This document shows, piece after piece, positions 12,480 through 24,236 of a stretch of 64,000 bases of DNA. The notes beneath the pieces are model-generated. The model did no database searches and was not told where the DNA came from. It saw only the letters and a list, made by a program, of their open reading frames with translations. Source of the stretch: Lunularia cruciata (taxonomy: Eukaryota; Streptophyta; Marchantiopsida; Lunulariales; Lunulariaceae). The translations under genes were made by a program, and so were the position numbers. The stretch's first letter is position 1. Each line of letters begins with the position of its first letter. Location of the stretch: assembly GCA_948567375.1 (NCBI GenBank), contig OX419756.1:33432333-33496332 (forward strand), written 5' to 3'.

Positions 12480-12990
12480 CTTGTACTCTGAACGATTTTA
12501 TACTCCCGCTCCCCTGACACCTTCATTTTCCACGACTGTTGATTTCTGTGTCTCAGATCTTCCTCGACTTGAGATTTCCAGCCTTCTACTTGACTCTCGA
12601 CTCCTGTTTGCCTCTGTCTGCCGTCCTTCCTGTTGGTTCTATTCCTCTACTTATGAGGGTGCTCTGTTTTCGCGTCTTCGTAGCATGTATCTTGGATATA
12701 GGGGTTGCTTTCTGCTTTCTGACATAGGGGATAGCTTTCTGTTTCCACGTTACTTTTACTTTTACGTAAGGTTTTTATTTTTATTTTTTATAGTTTCTTT
12801 TGATGATGCTCGTTCTCTATGCTCGTTTTCCATTTGTTCGAGGCTTGCTACTCGGTTATATGCTATTAAATGTAAGTGTGCCTATTAGTTCACTTCCGGG
12901 TTATAATTACTTATGCTCTAATCAACCACATGTTCGTTATCAGGTATATTTTACATATGTTGCATCGCATTTGCACTCTGTGAGTTCGGG
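12480..12990 (+). repeat. Array module Y, copy 1
   Basis: Module marked by TCTTCCTCGACTTGAGATTTCC, CTCGACTCCTG and a GGATATAGGGGTTGC motif. Related segments occur at 13250-13560, 13740-14070, 21360-21870 and, more diverged, 23160-23350. It usually lies between a B tail and the next A core. Confidence 0.55.
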
Positions 12991-14559
12991 ATCCCCCATT
13001 CACTGAACGGCCTCTGTCCTCATTTCTCTATATCCAGTCCCGTAACTCATGGCATTCATGAGTTTTCGAGCAAAAACTTGGTATGAGGGGTACTGGCACT
13101 TGCTCAGCTACTTAGGCACTGCGTGAGGCACTGATGAAGTTGCATGTGCTTTCTTGGAGGTTTACTATGGCTGCCTTCTGCTTCCCTCAGGTGTTTAGTT
13201 TCTCAGGACTCAGGCGTCCACACGCTTGCAGTCATCTACCTATATCCAGTCCTCCGACATTTCACTTGTTGTCCTTCATTCTCTGAGCGATTGAATACTT
13301 CCGGTGCTCTGACTCATACATTTTCCATGAATTTCGTTTTCTGACTCTCAGATCTTCCTTGACTTGTGATTTCCATACTTCTACTTGACTCTTGACTCCT
13401 GTTCATCTCAATCTTTTTAATTTGGCGTGTTAAGTAGCCATTTCTTCCTGTTGATTTTATTTATCTACTTATGTGGGTGTTCTGTCTCTGCGTCTTCGAT
13501 GCATGCATCCCAGATATAGGGGTTGCTATTAGATTGTTTCCAAATCACATTTCCCCAGGCTTTCATTCGATGATGTTCTTCTCTATATATGCAGGTGTCA
13601 CTGCGTGAGGCACTGATGCAGTCGCATGTGTTCTCATGGAGACGTACTATGGCCGTCTTCTGCCTCCCTTAGCTGTTGGGCTTCTCTGGACTCAGGCATC
13701 CATAGCGCTTGTTGTGATATATCGATATCCAAATCCTCGGATGCTTTGCTCGTCTTCCCTCGTTCTCTGAGCAATTTATTCTTCCAGTGCTCTGTCTCAT
13801 CCACCTTCTACGATTTTGGTTTCCTGACTCAGCTCTTCCTTGACCCGCGATCTTACAGACTATTACTTGTCTCTTGCCCCCAATTTATCTCCATCCTCTT
13901 AAGCTGTCCGTTTCTTCCTGATGTATTTATTTCTCTACTTATGTGGGAGGACTGTATCCGCTTCTTTGATAGCTGCATCTCAAATATGCGTGTTGCTATC
14001 TAATGGTTTCCACTTGACAGTTATTTCGCCTTTCATTCGATGATGTTTCTCCTATATATATGCTGGTGTTTCAATATGTTTGTTTTGATTATGCCATTGC
14101 TGCAGGTTACCTTCGATGCTTTCTAACTTAGGGATTTCATACTACTCTAGCCTTGCGTGTAGCTTGCCTTGCATGCATTCTTCCGTCGAGAATTAATACT
14201 CCTAGTGTTGTGTATCTTGTACATATTGTTTATCGATCATTTGCACTTCATGAGTTCTGGATAACCCGTTCCCAAAACGGCTTCTGTTCTCGTATACCTA
14301 TATATATGCAGGTGTCCTGTTTCTGTTTATTTGATGCATGCAACTAGGATATAGGTGTTGCTATTACATTGTTTCCAGGCTACATTTACTTCTGCTTTAA
14401 TTTGATCAGATGTTTGTTATCTTGTGCATAGCATTTGCGTGCAATTAGTTCTGGATCTCCCGTCTGATGAACTGCTTCTGTCCTCATTTCTCTATATCCA
14501 GTCCTGGAACTGCTTGCTGCGATATATTATATCCCGTCCTCACATGCCTTGGCACTCGT

Positions 14560-15255
14560 GAGTTTCTGAGCAGAAACTTGGTATGAGGGGTACTGACACT
14601 TGCTGAGCTACTTCGGCACTGCGTGAGGCACTGATGAAGTAGCATGTGTTTTCGTGGAGGTTTACTATGGCCGCCTTCTGCTTCCCTTTGCTGTTTAGTG
14701 TCTCAGGACTCAAGCGTCCATAGTGCTTGTTGCGATATACTTTATATCCTGTCCTATTTCACTTAGCTCTCGTTACCCTGTTACACCTCGACAGGTTTCT
14801 GCAGCCATCATCCTATAGCTCTTGCATTGTTCTGCTCCTCCATTCCCCAGCTAATTCCCTCCTTTTATTTTTCCTTTGCTCTTTGCTTGATTCATGGGTT
14901 CGACTTCTTGTGTATACAATGTTCCTAACCCAACTCCAACCCGCGTTTTTACTTTTTATCGTTCAAGCACTGCTTACTGGCAGTCTTTTACATAGCGTTT
15001 CCTATTTCTCAGAGTCGTTTGCATAGAGTTCTCGATTTCACTGTGGTTTACTAGTCTGTTAGCCATATGTTATTCTCAATTTGTTTCAAATATGCCTTTG
15101 CTTCAAGTTACATTCGATGCATTCTACCTTATGGATTTCTCACTATTCTAGCATTGTGAATCATGTACATCTTGCTTACCGATCATTTGCACTTCATGAG
15201 TTCTGGATAACCTGTTCCCAAAACGGCTTCTGTTCTCGTATACCTATATATCCTG
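14560..15255 (+). repeat. Representative A-B unit of the array
   Basis: A complete and typical unit: it starts at GAGTTTCTGAGCAGAAACTTGG, passes the A core, the CCATTCCCCAGCTAATTCCC segment and the polypyrimidine stretch before CATTCGATGCATTCTAC, and ends in the TATACCTATATATCC tail. About 700 bp. Useful as a query for the other copies. Confidence 0.7.
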
Positions 15256-15535
15256 TTTTACTATAGGCTTGTTTACCATACCATTGATCAGGAGTTCTAT
15301 TTGACTTCTTTTTTGATGTATATCTGGTCTACTGTTTTTCCCTTAGACTCATGTACCATCTTGACTCCTGAAGTGATATATTTACACTGAATACCACTAT
15401 TTGGGTTTTTCTACCATGTGGACTTTGATCATTTGCATATGGACATGTGGGCCCACCCACCTGGTCCTTCACTTCATAAGAGGCTGAATTTGCCTCCATG
15501 CTTTGCCCTTTCGCGAGATGCCCTAATTTTTTCAG
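15256..15535. other. Non-modular spacer in the array
   Basis: About 280 bp that I cannot match to any array module. No coding signal. Confidence 0.35.
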
Positions 15536-15916
15536 TACTTTCTCTGTTCACCTTTGTTTCTCCTGTTTGACTTGCCTACTCCCTTCCTGTGTAGCACCGA
15601 TGTCACTTGCTCCCCCACTCGTCTCTTGGCAGCGCTGATGTTTCTTGCTCCCCACTCTGTCCCTTCCGGGGCAGCGTTGATGTTTCTTGCACTGATGTTT
15701 CTTGCTCATTTCCACATTTCCATTGCGGTTCTTCTGTTCTTTCAACATTCCCACTATTTATGAGCGGCACTTTAGAGGAGCAACCAAGTTTGCCTTGGCA
15801 CTCAAGAGTTTTCGAGCAGAAACTTGGTAAGAGGGGTATTGACAATTGCTCAGCTACTTTGGCACTGTGTGAGGCACTGATGAAGTCGCTGGTGTTTTCG
15901 TGGAGGTTTACTATGG

Positions 15917-16397
15917 TAAATTAGGGAATCTGTAGTTTAGGGACTTCTTGTTAGAATGAGACAAGTTAGTTACTGTTCAAGCTGTTATTGTTCATGCATA
16001 CTGTTCACATGTTTTCCATGAGCTGCATGTGTTACATGAGCAGTATGGTAGCACACCTTTCAGATCTTCTATCTATATAATCCCAGTCAGTAGTTCTTCT
16101 ATTGGGTTGATTCCTAACACTTCCCCTCTGCATTTCGTGAAGCCCTGAGCTGCCTAACGTGATCTCAGGAATGTTCTGTGATATCTCAGTATTGGAGGCT
16201 ATTTGTGTTGCATGAGTGAACTGGCTGTTATCTTTGAAGGCTAAGAGAGAGTGAGTTGAGTTTCGCTGTGTGCAATCAGGAGTGTTTACTCTGGTGAGAC
16301 TAGGAAAGTTGAGTGCTAGAATGTCTGATACATCAGAAGTCAGAATGACTGAGGATAGACCATCTACTTCAAAGAACAGGAACAAAGGTTCTCATCA
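15917..16397 (-). mobile_element. Truncated LTR-retroelement fragment, minus strand
   Basis: A 481-bp insertion into an A module, flanked by the 8-bp direct repeat TACTATGG (15909-15916 and 16398-16405). Read on the minus strand it has an internal part, a purine-rich tract (GCAGAGGGGAAG, 16120-16131), then a segment 16119-15949 that begins TGTTAG and ends CTAACA, as an LTR does. No second LTR is present. The internal part can encode SGLHEMQR just before the purine tract, a peptide shared with the fragment at 22408-22859. An 8-bp target repeat is long for an LTR element, so it may simply be array sequence. Confidence 0.6.
15949..16119 (-). repeat. LTR-like segment (171 bp)
   Basis: TG...CA ended with 6-bp terminal inverted repeats (TGTTAG/CTAACA), lying directly after a polypurine tract, so probably a 3' LTR. 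A TATATAAT motif is present on the plus strand near 16073-16081, as expected of an LTR promoter region read in either direction; this is only suggestive. Confidence 0.5.
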
Positions 16398-19300
16398 TAC
16401 TATGGCTGCCTCCTGCTTCCTTTAGCTGCTTAGCGTCTCAGGACTCCAACGTCCATAGCGCAGGTTGTGATATACTTTATATCCTGTCCTCTTACGCCTC
16501 GCTCTCGTTACCCAGTTACACGTTATCCAGTTACGCTTCGACCCGTTTCTGCAGCCATATCATCCAAGAACTCTTGTTGGTTCCACTCCGCCATTCCCCA
16601 ACTAATTCACTCCCTCGTATTTTCCCTTCGCTCTTTGACTGCTTCCTGCTTCGACCTCTCGTGTCTACAGTGTTCCTACCTGACTCCAGCCCACGTTCTT
16701 AATCTTCATTCACACACTGCTTACTGGCAGGCTCTTACATCACGTTTCCTATTCCTTGCTATCGGTTGCATAGGTGCTCCGGTTTTCATGTTCTTTACTA
16801 GTCCGTTGGCCATCTGATATTCTCAATTTGTTTCAATTATACCTTTGCTACAGGTTACATTAGATGCATTCTACCTTAGGGATTTCACACTACTCTAGCA
16901 TTGTGATTCATGTACATATTGCTTATCGATCATTTGCACATCATGAGTTCTGGATAACCCGTTCCCAGGACGGCTTCTGTTCTCATATACCAATATATCC
17001 TGTCCTCTTTTATTTGCTTCTCTGTTCGGCTTTGTTTCTCCTGCTTGACTTGCCTAGTCCCTCCTGTGTAACGCTGATGTTTCTTGTTCCCTACTCGTCC
17101 CTTCACTTGCAGTGCTGATGTTTCTTGCTCCCCACTCTGTATCATTCACACACCTTTGTTTGATTATTTCTCTTTGCTGTGTCATGGGTTTTTCTCTCTA
17201 CTAATGCATGTTTATGATTTCAGGGACACATCAGCTATGTCTCGTCTTCTTCCCTCCTCTTACTCATGTGGATTCTTTTCTTTCTTGACTGATATTCATT
17301 ATGCGGTTGAGACTCCTGCGCTTATTTAGGTGCCTACACTTCTGCTTGCCTTTTACTTCCACATTTCCATTTCTGTTCATCTGTACTTTCAACATTCCCA
17401 CTACTTATGAGTGGCACTTTAGGAGAGCAACCGAGTTTGCGTTGGCATTCGTGAGTTTCTGAGCAGAAACTCTATACGAGGGGCACTGACAATTGCTCAG
17501 CTACTTCGGCACTGATGAAGTCGCAGGTGTTTTTGTGGAGGTTTACTATGGCCACCTTCTGCTTCCTTTAGCTGTTTAGCGTCTCAGGACCGGTTGTGAT
17601 ATACTTTATATCCTGTCCTCTTACGCTTTGCTCTCGAAACTCTGTTACACTTCGACCCGTTTCTGCAGCCACATCATCCGAGAACTCTTGTTTTGTTCCA
17701 CTCCTCCATTCCCCGACTAATTCCCTCCCTAGTATTTCCCCTTCGATCTTTGACTGCTTCCTGCTTCGATCTCTTGTGTCTAGAGTGTTCCTACCTGACT
17801 CCAGCCCATGTTCTTCATCTTTGTTCATGCACTGCTTACTGGTGGGTTCTTCCATCACGTTTCCTATTCCTCGCTATCATTTGCAAAGATGCTCTCGATT
17901 TCAGGTTCTTTACTAGTCAGTCGGCCATCTGTTATTCTCAATTTGTTTCAATTATGCCTTTGCTGCAGGTTACATTCAATCCATTCTACCTTAGGGATTT
18001 AACACTACTCTAGCATTGTGATTCATGTCATTTTTACTTAACGGTCATTTGCACTTCATGAGTTCTGGATGACCCGTTCCCAAAGCAGCTTCTGTTCGCA
18101 TATACCTATATAATCTGCCATATATCAGGACTCAAGAGTCCATAGCACTTGTTGCGATATACTTCATATCCTATCCTATTTTGCTTTGCTCTCATTACCC
18201 TATTACACTTCAATTCTTCCACTCCATTCCCCCGCTAATTCACTCCCTATTATTTTTCCTTCGTGCTTTGGCTGATTCCTGGGTTCGACCTCTTGTGTAT
18301 ACAGCATTCCTACCCGACTCCAGCCCACGTTTTTTCTTTTTATCGTTCGTACACTGCTTACTGGCAGTCTTTTACATAGTGTTTCCTATTTCTCGCAGTA
18401 GTTTGCCTAGATTTCTTGATTTCACGGTAGTTTACTAGTCTGTTAGCCATATGTTATTCTCAATTTGTTCCAATTATACCTTTGCTTCAAGTTACATTTC
18501 AATGCATTCTACCTTATGGATTTCTCACTATTCTAGCATTGTGAATCATGTACATCTTGCTTACCCATCATTTGCACTTCATGAGTGCTGGATAACCCGT
18601 TCCCAGAACGGCCTCTGTTCTCGTATACCTATATATCCTGTCCTCTTTCTGGATAACCTGTTCCCAGAACAGCTTTTGTTTTCGTATACCAATATATCCT
18701 GTCCTCTTTTGCTTCGTTCACGTTACACTGTTACACATCGATATGTCTCTGCACCAGCAGCATCCACTAAGCTCCCGCATTGTTCCACTCCTCCCTTCCT
18801 CAGCTAATTCCCTCCCTAATATTTTTCACTCGCTCTTGGCCTGCTTCATGGTTCACTGCTTACTGGTGTTCCGTTACATAATGTTTTCTATTTCTCGCAT
18901 TCGGGTGAATAGCCGTTATCTATTTCAAGTTGTTTACTAGTCCTTCATGTATATGTTGTTCTTAATTTGTTGCAATTATGCCTTTGCTTCAGGTTACATT
19001 CGATGCATTCTACTTCATAGATTTATCACTATTCTAGCATTGTGCATAAAGTACATCTTGGTTACCAATCATATGCATTTAATGAGTTCTGGATCACCTG
19101 TTCTAGGAACGGTTTCAATCTCATCTACCCATATCCAGTCCTCTGACACCTTGCTCATCTTCCCTCGTTCTCTGAGCGATTTCTTACTCCTGGTCCTCTG
19201 ACTCACACATCTTCCATGACATACATGTATAGATACGTACTAGTTTGCCTTGGCACTGATGAGTTTTCGAGCAGAAACTCGGTATGAGGGGTACTGGCAA

Positions 19301-22087
19301 TTGCTCAGCTACTTTGGCACTGCGTGAGGCACTGATGAAGCCGCAGGTGTTTTCGTGAAGGTTTACTATGGCCGCCTTCTGCTTCCCTTTATTGTTTAGT
19401 GTCTCAGGACTCGAGCGTCCATAGCGCTTGTGTGATATACTTTATATCCTGTCCTTTATCGCTTTGCTCTCGTCACCCTGTTACACTTCCCTGTACACTT
19501 CGACAGGTCTCTGCAGCCACACCATCCAATAGCTCTGGCATTGTTCCACTCCTCCATTCCCTAGCTAATTCCCTCCCTATTATTTTTCTTTCGCCCTTTG
19601 CCTGATTCATGGGACCTCTTGTGTATACCGTGTTCCTACCCGGCTCCAGCCCACGTTTTTTATTTTTATCGTGCATGCACTGCTTACTGGCAGTCTTTTA
19701 CATAGCTATTTCTCGCAGTTGTTTGCATAGAGTTCTCAATTTCATGGTGGTTTCCTAGTCTGTTAGCCATATATTATTCTCAATTTGTTTCAATTGTGCC
19801 TTTGCTTCAAGTTACATTCGATGCATTTTACATTATGGATTTCTCACTATTCTAGCATTGTGAATCGTGTACATCTTGCTTACCGATCATTTGCAATTCA
19901 TGAGTTATGGATAACCCGTTCTGGGAACTGCTTCTGTTCTTGTATACCTATATATACATCCGTACGATCATTTGCAATTCATGAGTTCTGGATAACCCGT
20001 TCCCAGAACGGCTTCTGTTCTCATATACCTATATATACATACGTAGACTTTCTATGGCAAATGACATGTTCTTTCCCTGCATCGTTGGATTCACTCCCTA
20101 CCGTCTTCGTCAGGTGTCAAATGACTTGCTCCTTCCCGTGCCTTCTGACTTACCTCCGTACTCTTTCTTTGTTGTTTTCACTTAGTTAATTTACTACCTT
20201 CTTTATTTGTTGCATCATCAAATACTTCTACTATTTTTTATCTGCTTTTGATACTAACATTTGTTTCCTTTCAGGCTTTAACTAGGTATGTCTTGCTTAC
20301 TTATTCATGCTCACGTTTTCATCTTCTTCCTTCGGATGCTGATTTATTTGCACACATAGTCATTCTGCTTATTATTGTTGCTGCACATTGTTTGGATTTT
20401 ATGCTTCATACGTTCTTATAGCGTTTCACTTACGCTGAGCGGCACTATTGGAAGCAACCGAGTTTGCCTTGGCACTGATGAGTTTTCGAGCAGATACTTG
20501 GTACAAGGGGTATTGACAATTGCTCCGCTACTTTTGCATTGCGCGAGGCATTGATGAAGTCGCAGGTGATTTGGTGGAGGTTTACTATGGCTGCCTGCTG
20601 CTTCCCTTAGCTGTTTAGCGTCTCAGGACTCCAGCATCCATAGTGCTGGTTGTGATATACTTTATATCCTGTCTTCCCAAGCTTGGCTCTCGTTTACACT
20701 TCGACCCATTTCTGCAGCCACATCATCTGGAAACTCCTGTTTTGTTCCACTCCTCCATTCCCCAACTAATTCCATCCCTAGTATTTTTCCTTCGCTCTTT
20801 GACTGCTTCCTGCTTCGCACTCCTGTGTTTACAGTGTTTCTACCGGACTCCAGCCCACGTTCTTCATCTTTGTTCACGCACTGCTTACGGGCAGGCTTTT
20901 ACATCACATTTCCTATTCCTTGCTATTGTTTGCATAGATGCTCTTGATTTCATGTTCTTTACTAGTCCATTGGCCATCGGTTATGACCAATTTGTTTCAA
21001 TTATGTTTTTGCTGCAGGTTTCATTCGACGCAGTCTACCTTAGGAATTAACACTACTCTAGCTTTGTGATTCATGTACATATTACTTATCGATCATTTTC
21101 ACTTCATGAGTTCTGGATAATCCGTTCCCAAAACAGCTTCTATATATATATATATTTATATTTATGACTTTTTTGCACCTATACTTTTGCTATACTTTTG
21201 CTGCAGGTTATTTTCGATGCATTTTACACTAAAGTTTTCATACTACACTAGCACTGTAATTCAAGTAAATGTTGTTTATCGAATATGTGCACTTGTGCAC
21301 TTCATGAGTTCTGGATAACCCGTTCCCAGAATGGCTTCTGCTCTCATTTACCAATATATATATATTTCTGACCCTCAAATCTTCCACGACTTGCTATTTC
21401 CAGACTTCTACTTAACTCTCTACTCCTGTTTTCCTCAATCTTTCTAGTCTGGCTCGTTAAGATGCCGTTCTTCCTGATATTTTTATTTCTTTACTTATGT
21501 GGGTGTTCTTTCTCCGCTTCTTCGTCGCTTGCAATTCGGATATAGGTGTTGCTATCAGATTGATTCTTAGTTACATCCATTTAGGCTTTCATTTGACGAT
21601 GTTTTTTCTCTATATCTTAGGGTGTTCTGTTTCCATTTATTCGACGCATGCAACTTGGATAAAGTTGTTGCTATTTAGATTGCTTCCAGGTTACATTTAC
21701 CTGTGCGTTAATTCAATCAGATGTTCGTTATTTTGTATATATTACATATCCTGCATCGCATTTGCATTCAGTGAGTTCTGGATCTCTCGTTCAATGAACG
21801 AGTTCTGTCCTCATTTCTCTATATCCAGTCCCGTAATGCTTTGCTCTACTTCCCCCGTTCCTTGAATGATTTCCATTCTACTTTTTCATACCTGAACCTG
21901 GGATTGTCTCGATCAATCTTAGCCATCAATCCTTACTCTCCTCGACTTCTTGTTTTATTACTTGATGTTTTATTCATAAACTGCAGATAAGTCAATGTCC
22001 AGCTAATCGATCTTCGTTTACAAGTGGTTTCCTACTTCCTTACAGGTCTTGCTTTACGTTTACCTTGCAATTAGGCTTGCACGTGAT

Positions 22088-22220
22088 TGTACATTTCTGT
22101 ATTAGTCTTGGTTTACAATCCGCATTCAATTTGTTCAGTTTGTTTCCAAGTGTCTGTACATTTCTGTATTAGTCTCGGTTTACAATTTGCTCTCAATTCA
22201 TTCAGTTTGTTTCGGATTGT
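22088..22220 (+). repeat. 67-bp tandem duplication
   Basis: Two adjacent copies, each starting at or near TGTACATTTCTGTATTAGTC and carrying GTTCAGTTTGTTTC or ATTCAGTTTGTTTC. The region around it (about 21880-22400) has no array module and no gene that I recognise. Confidence 0.6.
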
Positions 22221-22407
22221 TTTACATTCACATACTTCACGATTTCTTGATATGAGTTGAGTTTTCATTTTCTCAAGACACATTGGTTCCCAGATTCTCT
22301 TATGTAGTTGGTTGCTTGATGATACTTGCTTTTAATGCAGGAGATTTCATCTCCTATTCGCATGTACTTTTCAGCCAGTTCTGCTTTCATTTTATTGCCA
22401 TTTCATC

Positions 22408-22859
22408 TTGATAAGAACCAAGCTTCCTACTCTTTGAAGTGGAAGGTCTATCACTCCCTCTTATCTCTGATGTATCAGACATCACTACTGCAATACTAGA
22501 CCTCTCTCTTTGTATCACAGTTCACAAGCATCAAGTAGGTTCTCTCACGTAGTACTAGTAGGCTCTAATATTGAGATATCAAAAGACAATCCTGAGATGA
22601 TGTTAGGCAACTCAGGACTTCACGAAATGCAAAGAAGACGTGTTGGGAATCACCTTTGTTGAAGAACTAATTGAAACAAGAGCAGAAAACACTCTTATAT
22701 ACACTTCAGCAAACCCTAGGGGGTTGCTTTACTTAACCCTAATTAGGGCTATGCCCCTCTTTGCCCTTAGTAGAAGATATTTAGCAGGGCTTCTAGAGGA
22801 TTCTAACAAAACCTTAAACACAAGAGAAGTATCTAAACTAGAGATTAACTAAACTAACA
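22408..22859 (+). mobile_element. Truncated LTR-retroelement fragment, plus strand
   Basis: Homologous to the fragment at 15917-16397 but in the opposite orientation. Shared blocks are TTTGAAGT..A.GGTCTATC, CTGATGTATCAGACAT, GAGATATCA and GCAACTCAGGACTTCACGAAATGCA, followed by an LTR-like segment 22641-22859 (TGTTGGGAATCA ... ACTAACA). No upstream LTR is visible. The LTR-like segment contains a short open frame with no known product. Confidence 0.6.
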
Positions 22860-23732
22860 CATCTACATTTCATATGCACTTAATGAGTTCTGGATCTCCC
22901 GTTCAAGGAATGGCATTCTGTCCTCATATATCCAATATCAGGCTTACACGAAAGAGCTTTCGAACAAAAACTCGGTATGAGAGGTACTGGCATTTGCCCA
23001 GCTACTTAGCCACTGTGTTAGGCATTGATCAAGTCGTTGTATGGCTTTCGTGGAGGCTTACTATGGCCGCCTTTCTGCTTCCCTCTGTGTTATGGGTGTT
23101 TTGGGACTTATGTTTAGCACATGCTGCGATATAATCTATATCCAGTCGTGTCACGCTTTGCTCTGCTTCCCTCATTCTCTGAGCGATTTCATACTCTCGG
23201 TCTGCTTACTCACGGATCTTCCACGACTTTTGATTTCCAGGTTTCTACATGATTCTCGACTTCTGTTTATCTTAATCTTTCTCGTCTGGCTCGTGAAGTC
23301 GTCGTTTTACTGTTGATTTTATTTCTCTACATGTTCTGTTGTTCTGTTTCGAGATGAGTGTTAAATCCAGAAGGAGATTAAGTTATTTATGATATAAACG
23401 AACAACTTTGCTGTTCTGCGTCTTCCGCTCTCATATTTGATCTTTCTTATTCTTCGATGATCTCTCTCATTAGTAGTCTTAGTATCTTATACTTTAGAAT
23501 GCATCATTGGGTAACGTTGCTATGTTTTCCTTGCTTTTTGTAACTAATCGATGGTTTCTTTCAGGTATTTACAGGGTATATCTTGAGTCCTTTCCGTTCT
23601 CCTGCTCACGATTTTTCAATTTTCCTTTGTTTGTTGATTATTCTGCAATTCGAATTATTCTACTTATTCCTATTCATGCTCTTTTGGTGGAACTTAAGCT
23701 TCATAAGTTCCCGCCTTTTTCCTTACTCAACA

Positions 23733-24236
23733 TTGTTATTACTTTTAGCTGCAACTTTGGAAGCATCCGAGTTTGCCTTGGCACTTATGAGCTTTCAAAC
23801 TGAAACTCAGTACAAGGGGTACTGACCCTCGCTCAGCTACTTTGGCACTGATGAAGTCGCATGTGCTTTCGTGGAGGCTTACTATGGTATGAGGGGTACT
23901 GACACTCGCTCAGCTACTTCAGCACTGATGAAGTCGCATGTGCTTTCGTGGAGGCTTACTATGACCGCCTTCTGCTTCCTTCAGTTGTTATTACTTTTAG
24001 CTGCAACTTTGGAAGCATCCGAGTTTGCCTTGGCACTTATGAGCTTTCAAACTGAAACTCAGTACAAGGGGTACTGACCCTCGCTCAGCTACTTTGGCAC
24101 TGATGAAGTCGCATGTGCTTTCGTGGAGGCTTACTATGGTATGAGGGGTACTGACACTCGCTCAGCTACTTCAGCACTGATGAAGTCGCATGTGCTTTCG
24201 TGGAGGCTTACTATGACCGCCTTCTGCTTCCTTCAG
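23733..24236 (+). repeat. Apparently perfect 252-bp tandem duplication
   Basis: 23733-23984 and 23985-24236 read identically by eye. Each copy itself holds two related A cores about 85-90 bp apart. In an array where other copies differ by many substitutions, this must be recent, or an assembly duplication. Confidence 0.85.
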
